DNA of 6,382 bases, taken from NCBI GenBank assembly GCA_027080755.1, contig JALWQC010000227.1:1-6382 (forward strand). Direction: 5' to 3'. The translations under genes were made by a program, and so were the position numbers. The stretch comes from Paracoccaceae bacterium (GTDB lineage: Bacteria; Pseudomonadota; Alphaproteobacteria; Rhodobacterales; Rhodobacteraceae). The notes beneath the pieces are model-generated. The model was given only the letters and a program-made list of their open reading frames with translations, was not told the origin of the DNA and did no database searches. Positions 1 to 5,173 of this stretch are shown here, piece after piece. Positions within the stretch are counted from its first letter, which is position 1, and every line of letters starts with the position of its first letter.

Positions 1-1
1 T

Positions 2-1408
2 CGCGCGCTGGAACGCGGGGCGCAGATCGTTGTCGGCACGCCGGGCCGGTTGCGCGACCATATCGAACGCGGCTCGCTGGATCTGTCGATGCTGAAGGCT
101 GTCGTGCTGGACGAAGCGGACGAGATGCTGGATCTGGGCTTTCGGGACGAGCTGGAATTTATCCTCGGCTCCGCCCCCGACGACCGCCGCACGCTGCTGT
201 TTTCCGCCACGGTTCCGCGCTCTATCGCCAGCCTTGCGGAACGTTACCAGCGCGACGCGGTGCGGATCAAAACCGATGCCGAGCAGAAACAGCATATCGA
301 CATCGACTACCGCGCCCTGACCGTCGCCCATAACGACGAGGAAAACGCGATCATCAACCTGTTGCGCTATTACGAGGCCCAGAACGCCATCGTATTCTGC
401 AACACCCGTGCCGCCGTCAACCATCTGACCGCCCGCCTGAGCAACCGCGGCTTTTCCGTGGTGGCTCTGTCCGGCGAGCTGTCGCAAAACGAACGCAGCC
501 ACGCGCTGCAAGCCATGCGCGACGGGCGCGCGCGGGTCTGTGTGGCCACCGATGTTGCCGCACGCGGGATCGACCTGCCCAATCTGGAACTGGTGATCCA
601 CGCCGATCTGCCCAAAAACCGCGAAAGCCTGCTGCACCGTTCCGGCCGCACGGGCCGCGCCGGCCGCAAGGGGGTTAGCGCCCTGATCGTGCCGACCCGC
701 GCCCGCCGCCGCACCGAACGCCTGCTGCAAAACGCCAAGGTCAACGCCACCTGGGACACCCCGCCAAGTGTCGAGGACGTGCTGCGCCGCGACGACGAAC
801 GCATCCTTGAAGACACCAGCCTGCACGAGCCCCTGACCCCGGACGAGGCCGAATTCGCCCAGACCCTTCTGGACCGTTTCGGCGCCCAGCAGATCGCCGG
901 CGCGCTGGTAAAAGCCTACCGCAAGGGCAGATCCGCCCCCGAGGAACTGCGCGACCCCGATGTGCGGGACAGCAAACCCAAGGCCCGCGCCGATTTTGAC
1001 GACGGGGTCTGGTTCTCGCTTTCCATCGGCCACAAACAGAACGCCGAGCCGCGCTGGCTGCTGCCGATGCTGGCCAAGAACGGCAACCTGAAACGCGGCG
1101 AGATCGGCTCTATCCGTATTCAGCACATGGTGTCCTACGTCGAAATAGCCGCCAAGGCCGCCGACCGTTTCGTCAAGGCGATCGGACCCGAGATGAAGCT
1201 GGAAAAAACCATTTCCATCAACCGGCTTGACGGTGTTCCCGAAATCGTGAAAAACGCGCCCAAGGACAAAAAGCCGTTCAAGGGGCGCAAATCCGGCGCG
1301 CCGCATCGTGGTAAACCGGATGGAAAAGCGCCGCACAAAGGGAAATCCAAGGCCGCGAAACCGGTGAAAAAGAAACGTCCGAAAAAGAAGGATCGTAAAC
1401 CATCCTGA
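2..1408 (+). CDS. DEAD-box RNA helicase with DbpA-type RNA-binding domain (5' end missing)
   Basis: ATP-dependent RNA helicase that remodels RNA duplexes, probably in ribosome assembly or cold adaptation (CsdA/DbpA-like; family inference). The frame is open from base 2, so the true start and the Q, Walker A and Ia motifs lie upstream; the TTG at 50 is an internal Leu codon. Of the 468 encoded residues: TPGR (motif Ib) at 13-16, DEAD (motif II) at 37-40, SAT (III) at 68-70, IVFCNTR (IV) near 130-136, ATDVAARGID (V) near 182-191 and HRSGRTGRAGR (VI) near 212-222. About residues 335-394 (GVWFSLSIGHKQNAEPRW onward) resemble the DbpA RNA-binding domain. The last 50 residues are a Lys/Arg/Gly-rich, probably disordered RNA-contacting tail. 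It ends with TGA at 1406-1408. Family call is very secure; whether it is csdA/deaD or another paralogue cannot be told without the N-terminus and a search. Confidence 0.95.
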   Translation, partial: RALERGAQIVVGTPGRLRDHIERGSLDLSMLKAVVLDEADEMLDLGFRDELEFILGSAPDDRRTLLFSATVPRSIASLAERYQRDAVRIKTDAEQKQHIDIDYRALTVAHNDEENAIINLLRYYEAQNAIVFCNTRAAVNHLTARLSNRGFSVVALSGELSQNERSHALQAMRDGRARVCVATDVAARGIDLPNLELVIHADLPKNRESLLHRSGRTGRAGRKGVSALIVPTRARRRTERLLQNAKVNATWDTPPSVEDVLRRDDERILEDTSLHEPLTPDEAEFAQTLLDRFGAQQIAGALVKAYRKGRSAPEELRDPDVRDSKPKARADFDDGVWFSLSIGHKQNAEPRWLLPMLAKNGNLKRGEIGSIRIQHMVSYVEIAAKAADRFVKAIGPEMKLEKTISINRLDGVPEIVKNAPKDKKPFKGRKSGAPHRGKPDGKAPHKGKSKAAKPVKKKRPKKKDRKPS

Positions 1409-1452
1409 ACATTTCCCCTTGAAAATACAGGCTTTGCGTGCATTAGATGTCT

Positions 1453-1473
1453 GGCAGGTTGAAAAGGCCTGCC
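1453..1473. promoter_or_regulatory. Inverted repeat before the TetR gene, candidate autoregulatory operator
   Basis: GGCAGG at 1453-1458 and CCTGCC at 1468-1473 form a perfect 6-bp inverted repeat with a 9-base spacer, 21 bp overall, ending 7 bp before the ATG of the TetR gene. The size and position suit a TetR-dimer site. It is nested in a second perfect inverted repeat, ATACAGGC at 1425-1432 and GCCTGTAT at 1471-1478. A weak promoter, TTGAAA (1419-1424) with 18-bp spacing to TTAGAT (1443-1448), would put the transcription start at the repeat; TATAAA at 1476-1481 is another possible -10 with no good -35. No T-run follows the stem, so it is a poor intrinsic terminator for the helicase gene. 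The symmetry is seen; the operator role is inferred. Confidence 0.35.
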
Positions 1474-1480
1474 TGTATAA

Positions 1481-2086
1481 ATGGTGGGAATTATCGTGAC
1501 CAGAACAAGGAAATCCGCGCCCGAGCGCAAGGCCGAGATCGTCGATACCGCAATCCGGCTGGCGGCCGATATCGGCCCCGACCGTCTGACGACGGAAAAA
1601 CTGGCGCGGGAAATCGGCATCTCGCAACCGGCGATTTTCCGGCATTTCCCGACCAAGGATGCCATATGGGAAAACGTTGCCAACCATATCTGCAAGCTGA
1701 TGGCCAAAAGCGTTGCCATTGACGACGATACGTCAATTGACAAACGTCTGCGGATGATGGTCACGGCCCAGCTGCAATTTATCGCCCGCACACCGGCCAT
1801 CCCCGCCATTCTGTTCTCGCGCGAGTTGCACGCCCAGAACGAAACCCTGCGCCAGATTTTCGCAACCCTGATGCAAGGCCGGCATGTCAAGCTGTCCAGG
1901 GTGATGCAGGCCGGCGTTGACAACGGCATTTTCCGCAAGGATCTGGTGGCGGAGGATGCGGCCTATCTGATCCTGACGCTGATACAGGGGCTGGCCATGC
2001 GCTGGTCGCTAGAAAACCACGGTTTCGATCTGGTTGCCGAGGGCGAACGGCTGATGGATTTGCAAATGCGGGCCTTTCTTGCCTAG
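1481..2086 (+). CDS. TetR/AcrR-family transcriptional regulator
   Basis: A one-component DNA-binding regulator of about 201 aa, usual length for TetR, acting as a cytoplasmic dimer. The N-terminal helix-turn-helix is clear: AEIVDTAIRLAADIG (about 18-32), then LTTEKLAREIGISQPAIFRHFPTKDAIW (about 36-63), with the typical QPAIFRHFPTK recognition-helix and helix-4 pattern. The C-terminal ligand/dimer domain (about 75-201) is all-helical and shows no motif naming a ligand. The ATG at 1481 has no good ribosome site; the GTG at 1496 has GGTGGG at 1483-1488, 7 bases ahead, and would begin VTRTRKSAPERK, so the real start may be 1496. The helicase gene ends 72 bp upstream and ubiE begins 80 bp downstream. 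Self-regulation is likely from the upstream inverted repeat; control of ubiE/ubiB is possible but unsupported. Stop TAG at 2084-2086. Confidence 0.92.
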   Translation: MVGIIVTRTRKSAPERKAEIVDTAIRLAADIGPDRLTTEKLAREIGISQPAIFRHFPTKDAIWENVANHICKLMAKSVAIDDDTSIDKRLRMMVTAQLQFIARTPAIPAILFSRELHAQNETLRQIFATLMQGRHVKLSRVMQAGVDNGIFRKDLVAEDAAYLILTLIQGLAMRWSLENHGFDLVAEGERLMDLQMRAFLA

Positions 2087-2103
2087 GTCTTGATCCTTGG
2101 CAA

Positions 2104-2130
2104 TTGTAACTTGGTGCAAACCGCTGTAAT
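2104..2130 (+). promoter_or_regulatory. Possible ubiE-ubiB promoter
   Basis: TGTAAT at 2125-2130 matches five of six bases of the sigma-70 -10 box. The best upstream partner is weak: TTGTAA at 2104-2109 with a short 15-bp spacing. Transcription would start near 2137, leaving a leader of about 30 bases before the ubiE ATG. That fits the ATG at 2167 and argues against a GTG start at 2134. The two genes could equally be read through from the TetR gene. Confidence 0.28.
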
Positions 2131-2166
2131 CCTGTGGCGAACACGGACCCAGCGGGGATCATAGAC

Positions 2167-2910
2167 ATGAGCAGCAAAACCACCCATTTCGGCTTCCAGA
2201 CAGTGGACGAGGACGCCAAGGCCGGCATGGTCCACGGCGTTTTCACCAACGTTGCCTCGAAATACGACATCATGAACGACGCCATGAGCCTTGGCATCCA
2301 CCGGGTCTGGAAAGACGCGATGATGGACTGGCTGGCGCCGCGCAAGGGGATGAAACTGCTGGATGTGGCCGGTGGCACCGGCGATATTTCCTTCCGGTTT
2401 CTGGAACGTGCCGGCGGCGGCCATGCCACGGTTTTCGACATGACCCAATCCATGCTGGATGAGGGGCGCAAACGTGCCGAGGCGGCGCAGATGCAGGACA
2501 GCCTCGACTGGATCTGCGGCGATGCGATGGCGCTGCCGTTCGAAGACAACACCTTTGACGCCTACACCATCAGCTTCGGCATCCGCAACGTCACCCGCAT
2601 TCAGGACGCCATTGACGAGGCCTACCGCGTTCTGAAGCCCGGCGGCCGTTTCCTGTGTCTGGAATTTTCCACCATCCCGAATCCGGCGATGCAATGGGCC
2701 TATGACCGCTACAGCTTCAACATCATTCCGCCGATGGGCAAGCTTATCGCCAATGACCGCGACAGCTATCAATATCTGGTCGAATCGATCCGCAAATTCC
2801 CCAAACAGGAAGAATTTGCCGACATGATCCGCAAGGGCGGGTTCGAGCAGGTGAAATACCGCAATCTGTCGCTGGGCATTGCGGCGCTGCATTCGGGCTG
2901 GAAGATATGA
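2167..2910 (+). CDS. ubiE: UbiE, demethylubiquinone/demethylmenaquinone C-methyltransferase
   Basis: Transfers a methyl group from S-adenosylmethionine to the ring carbon of the demethoxy-quinol intermediate in ubiquinone synthesis (and demethylmenaquinol where menaquinone is made); cytoplasmic, membrane-associated. The 247-aa protein is full length. It carries family signature 1, [16 protein letters not shown] (33-48), the SAM-binding loop DVAGGTGD (66-73), an acidic residue after strand 2 (D91), GDAMALPF (118-125), SFGIRNV (136-142), signature 2, [15 protein letters not shown] (154-168), and the typical C-terminus [12 protein letters not shown]. The start is ATG 2167, with GGGGA at 2154-2158 eight bases upstream; an in-frame GTG at 2134 would add 11 residues lacking family character. 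The stop TGA overlaps the ubiB start as ATGA (2907-2910), indicating translational coupling. Confidence 0.97.
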   Translation: MSSKTTHFGFQTVDEDAKAGMVHGVFTNVASKYDIMNDAMSLGIHRVWKDAMMDWLAPRKGMKLLDVAGGTGDISFRFLERAGGGHATVFDMTQSMLDEGRKRAEAAQMQDSLDWICGDAMALPFEDNTFDAYTISFGIRNVTRIQDAIDEAYRVLKPGGRFLCLEFSTIPNPAMQWAYDRYSFNIIPPMGKLIANDRDSYQYLVESIRKFPKQEEFADMIRKGGFEQVKYRNLSLGIAALHSGWKI

Positions 2911-4427
2911 GGGGGCCGCATAACCTCTGGCGGCTGATCCGCACGGGGGCCACCTTTGAGCGTGCCGGCGCCATGAAAGTCGCGCTGGAGGCCATGGACG
3001 CCCCCCGTTCCGTGCGCATCGTTGCGCGCATTATCGGCTGGCCGGTGCAATGGCTGGGCCTGCGCGGCGACCCGAGCCAGCCGCCGGTGCTGCGCGCCAT
3101 TACCGCGCTCGGGCCGGCCTACATCAAATTCGGGCAGCTGATGTCCACCCGCCCCGATGTGGTCGGGCCGGAGCTGGCCAATGAATTGCGGGTGCTGCAG
3201 GATCGCCTGCCCCCCTTCGACACCGCCATCGCCAAGGCCGAGATCGAAAAAGAGCTGGGCGTGGATATCGACACCGTGTTCGCCGATTTTTCCGAGCCGG
3301 TCGCCGCCGCCTCGCTGGCGCAGGTGCATAAGGCGACGCTGTGCAAGGATGGCTCGCAAGTCGCGGTAAAGGTCCTGCGTCCGGGGATCGAACGGGCGTT
3401 TATGCGGGATGTGGATGCCTTCTATCTGGCCGCCGGCATCATCGAATTTATCGCCCCGTTTTCGCGCCGCCTGCGTCCGCGCGCCGTGATCGAGCATTTC
3501 GCAACGGTCGTGCGCGGTGAACTCGACCTGCGGATGGAGGCAGCCGCCGCCGACGAATTCCGGGACAACACCAAAAACGACCCCGGGTTCTATGTGCCGG
3601 CTGTGGTCTGGGAATGCTCGGCCCGTCGGGTGATGACGGCCGAATGGGTTGACGGGATTTCCCTTGGCGATGTGCAGGCCGTTCTGGCCACCGGTCAGGA
3701 CCCCGACGAATTTGCCACCCGCATTTTGCAAACCTTCCTGCGCCACGCCCTGCGTGACGGGTATTTCCATGCCGACATGCATCAGGGCAACCTGAAACGC
3801 GGCCCGAACGGGGATCTGATCGCGCTCGATTTCGGGATTATGGGGCGGATCGACACCTATACCCGCCGCGTTTACGCCGAAATCCTGTACGGTTTCCTGA
3901 ACCGGGACTACCGCCGCGTCGCCGAGGTCCATTTCGAGGCCGGCTACGTCCCCGCCGATCAGGACGTAGAGGCCTTCGCCCAGGCCCTGCGTTCCGTCGG
4001 CGAGCCGATTTTCGATTATACCGCCAGTCAGGTTTCCATGGGCCGCCTGTTCGCGCATCTGTTCGAGGTCACGGAACGTTTCGGCATGCAGACCCGCACA
4101 GAGCTGATCCTGCTGCAACGCACGATGGTTGTGGTCGAAGGCGTCGCCCGCACCTTCAGCGAAAATGTCAACATGTGGGAAACCGCCCGCCCCGTTATCG
4201 AAACCTACATCCGCGACAATATCGGCCCCAAGGCGATGGCCCGCGATCTGGGTGCCACCCTGCGGGTGCTGTCACGATTCGGCCCCCGCCTGCCCGATCT
4301 GGCCGAGGCCGCACTGCTGAAGGCCAACGCGACACCCGCGCCGGAAGACCCCCCGAAACCCGGCCTTTACTGGGGTCTGGCAGGGGCTGCCTTCGGCGTT
4401 GTCGTGGGGATACTTCTGGCCCATTAG
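2907..4427 (+). CDS. ubiB: UbiB, ABC1/ADCK/COQ8-family atypical kinase-like ubiquinone biosynthesis protein
   Basis: A membrane-associated kinase-like ATPase needed for ubiquinone synthesis; family work favours a role in handling or extracting lipid CoQ intermediates over protein phosphorylation. The 506 aa cover the whole family architecture. The diagnostic KxGQ motif is K74-F-G-Q77 ([11 protein letters not shown]). The Ala-rich nucleotide loop, AAASLAQVH, is at 133-141 in place of a Gly-rich loop. The ATP lysine is K155 (VAVKVLRPG), the catalytic-loop equivalent HADMHQGNL spans 288-296 (D290, N295), and the metal-binding DFG is at 308-310. No key residue is missing. A Pro-rich linker (about 476-485) leads to one hydrophobic stretch, 487-505, ending in LLAH and likely a membrane helix; enterobacterial UbiB has two. 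Start ATG 2907 overlaps the ubiE stop. The TAG stop (4425-4427) is built from the TA flanking an inserted element plus that element's first G, yet the uninterrupted sequence would also read TAG. Confidence 0.97.
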   Translation: MRGPHNLWRLIRTGATFERAGAMKVALEAMDAPRSVRIVARIIGWPVQWLGLRGDPSQPPVLRAITALGPAYIKFGQLMSTRPDVVGPELANELRVLQDRLPPFDTAIAKAEIEKELGVDIDTVFADFSEPVAAASLAQVHKATLCKDGSQVAVKVLRPGIERAFMRDVDAFYLAAGIIEFIAPFSRRLRPRAVIEHFATVVRGELDLRMEAAAADEFRDNTKNDPGFYVPAVVWECSARRVMTAEWVDGISLGDVQAVLATGQDPDEFATRILQTFLRHALRDGYFHADMHQGNLKRGPNGDLIALDFGIMGRIDTYTRRVYAEILYGFLNRDYRRVAEVHFEAGYVPADQDVEAFAQALRSVGEPIFDYTASQVSMGRLFAHLFEVTERFGMQTRTELILLQRTMVVVEGVARTFSENVNMWETARPVIETYIRDNIGPKAMARDLGATLRVLSRFGPRLPDLAEAALLKANATPAPEDPPKPGLYWGLAGAAFGVVVGILLAH

Positions 4428-4457
4428 GGCGTAGACCCATAAACCCCGCGCCGCCAG
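4427..4457 (+). repeat. Left terminal inverted repeat of the miniature element
   Basis: 31 bp, starting GGGCGTAGACCC, with bases 4427-4447 identical to the complement of the right end. One difference follows (G4448 opposite T4667, a G-U wobble in a plus-strand transcript), then nine more matches (CGCCGCCAG). Its first base, G4427, completes the ubiB TAG stop codon. Confidence 0.9.
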
Positions 4458-4553
4458 TTTGGCAGATTTTTGTCCCGGGCAGGCGCAGGGCCGCCGGAAT
4501 AGTGGTTCTATTTCCAGGGTCTGCGACGAAAGCGGGGCGAAAATCCGCCAAAC
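4457..4553. repeat. Internal hairpin A of the miniature element
   Basis: Bases 4457-4477 pair with 4533-4553 over 21 positions with a single A-C mismatch (4464/4546) and two G-U wobbles (4471/4539 and 4473/4537) when read as plus-strand RNA. Higher up, CGCAG 4484-4488 pairs with CTGCG 4521-4525. At the tip GGAATAG (4496-4502) pairs with CTATTTCC (4508-4515) through one bulged base around a TGGTT loop. The left arm starts at the last base of the left terminal repeat. Confidence 0.7.
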
Positions 4554-4561
4554 CCGAAGGG

Positions 4562-4657
4562 CGCGACCCTCGCTTCATCTCAATGGCGCGGGCCGCTTGC
4601 AAAGGGGACCACCCTGTGCGGCACGTCCCAAGCCATTGATATTTCGCGAGGATCGCG
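4562..4657. repeat. Internal hairpin B of the miniature element
   Basis: Bases 4562-4587 face 4632-4657: CGCGA pairs at the base, then CCTCGC with GCGAGG after one A-C mismatch. A small internal loop follows around 4574-4579, and then TCAATGGC (4580-4587) pairs perfectly with GCCATTGA (4632-4639). Further pairs (GGG 4590-4592 with CCC 4627-4629) extend it. The right arm directly abuts the right terminal repeat, so no spare bases separate it from the outer stem. Confidence 0.65.
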
Positions 4658-4688
4658 CTGGCGGCGTGGGGTTTATGGGTCTACGCCC
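4658..4688 (-). repeat. Right terminal inverted repeat of the miniature element
   Basis: 31 bp, ending GGGTCTACGCCC, the reverse complement of the left end apart from one base (T4667). It is followed directly by TA at 4689-4690, the presumed second copy of the target duplication. Confidence 0.9.
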
Positions 4689-4708
4689 TAGGTTGATTGT
4701 ATAACCCT

Positions 4709-4737
4709 TTGACCCGCCATCGCCGGCGCGATAGAAG
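4709..4737 (+). promoter_or_regulatory. Sigma-70-type promoter of the tRNA-Arg gene
   Basis: TTGACC at 4709-4714 (five of six bases of the -35 consensus), 17-bp spacing, and TAGAAG at 4732-4737 (four of six of the -10 consensus). The start would fall near 4744, leaving only a few bases of 5' leader before the mature tRNA. The -35 box begins 20 bp to the right of the miniature element, so the promoter itself was not interrupted. Confidence 0.5.
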
Positions 4738-4746
4738 GCCTGCAAT

Positions 4747-4823
<77 letters not shown>

Positions 4824-4878
4824 TTTTGCGGGATTCTGCGAAATGTTCACCGGATATTAACCAGTTTCCCCTATAACC

Positions 4879-4929
4879 ATCGGCGCCGGGCTGGACTTTA
4901 CACGTCCAAACGGGGTTATCGCGCCGGGC
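4879..4929 (+). repeat. Short direct repeat ATCG(G)CGCCGGGC flanking a hairpin
   Basis: ATCGGCGCCGGGC (4879-4891) recurs as ATCGCGCCGGGC (4918-4929), with one base deleted. The hairpin TGGAC-N7-GTCCA lies between the copies. With the ATAACC/GGTTAT pair outside the hairpin, the block mixes direct and inverted symmetry. Function unknown; it may be no more than slippage or decay of an old repeat. Confidence 0.45.
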
Positions 4930-4952
4930 AATGCAACACCAACCAACGACAC

Positions 4953-4966
4953 GTCCGGTTTCGGAC
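4953..4966. repeat. Perfect 5-bp stem-loop GTCCG-GTTT-CGGAC
   Basis: GTCCG (4953-4957) and CGGAC (4962-4966) close a four-base GTTT loop. The following plus-strand bases CGTTCGTTT are only moderately T-rich, so this could at best be a weak terminator of the tRNA transcript. Confidence 0.35.
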
Positions 4967-5157
4967 CGTTCGTTTGGCACACGACGGCACCGATTGACAC
5001 CGGTACCGGACTTCCGGCGCGATGGCACCGCCCGCTACAGGCCAGAACAGGTTTGTCTACCCCGCAAACCCCGCAGGATCCTCCGGCAGATCCCCCCGAG
5101 ATTTCAAGGCAAAACGGTGCGGCGCTGGCTGGATGCCGGTATTTTTGTGCGCGTTTG

Positions 5158-5173
5158 GCGGGCTCAGGCCCGC
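5158..5173 (-). repeat. Stem-loop with the dxs stop codon in its loop
   Basis: GCGGGC (5158-5163) and GCCCGC (5168-5173) form a perfect 6-bp stem. The loop, CTGA on the minus strand, holds the TGA stop of dxs. No T-run follows on the dxs strand (the next bases are CAAACGCGCAC), so it is not a canonical intrinsic terminator, though it could still stabilise the mRNA end or assist termination. Confidence 0.45.

Larger units (their letters stand above)
4427..4688. mobile_element. 262-bp miniature inverted-repeat (MITE-like) element in the ubiB stop codon
   Basis: The element is bounded by 31-bp terminal inverted repeats with 30 of 31 positions matching, beginning GGGCGTAGACCC at the left and ending GGGTCTACGCCC at the right. 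A TA sits directly outside each end (4425-4426 and 4689-4690), consistent with a TA target duplication. It contains no credible gene, so it cannot move by itself. TA duplication with long terminal repeats is known for IS630/Tc1-type elements, some IS5-group elements and enterobacterial and neisserial miniature repeats; which transposase family moved this one cannot be decided here. Inside the terminal stem lie two more long hairpins (4457-4553 and 4562-4657), so the whole element can fold as a three-way junction. It lies in the 3' untranslated region of the ubiE-ubiB message and ends 20 bp before the tRNA -35 box. Confidence 0.85.
4824..5163. other. Intergenic region between tRNA-Arg and dxs with small repeats, no gene seen
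   Basis: No open frame on either strand resembles a known protein, and none has a ribosome site and start that stand out. The region is rich in short symmetries: ATAACC/GGTTAT (4873-4878/4914-4919) enclosing TGGAC/GTCCA (4892-4896/4904-4908), a near-exact direct repeat of CGCCGGGC, a GTCCG-GTTT-CGGAC hairpin (4953-4966) and the 10-bp palindrome CCGGTACCGG (5000-5009). No clean intrinsic terminator with a T-run is visible for the tRNA transcript. Confidence 0.6.

Noticed and set aside
1453..1480. Intrinsic terminator for the helicase gene
   Set aside because: The 6-bp stem has a 9-base loop and is followed by TGTATAA rather than a T-run; an operator is the better reading.
2134..2166. Upstream GTG start adding 11 residues to UbiE
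   Set aside because: The added residues do not fit the family, and ATG 2167 has a properly spaced GGGGA and matches the usual UbiE N-terminus.
2083..2892. 269-aa open frame on the minus strand opposite ubiE
   Set aside because: Antisense shadow of ubiE; the plus strand has complete family signatures and a ribosome site.
2769..4118. 449-aa open frame on the minus strand opposite ubiE and ubiB
   Set aside because: It is the antisense shadow of the strongly supported ubiB and ubiE genes, caused by GC-rich codon bias; it has no recognisable domain and an unnatural Gly/His/Gln/Arg composition.
4994..5022. Perfect TTGACA -35 box in the tRNA-dxs gap
   Set aside because: No AT-containing -10 lies at 16-18 bp; the expected position reads GCGCGA, so no promoter is claimed.
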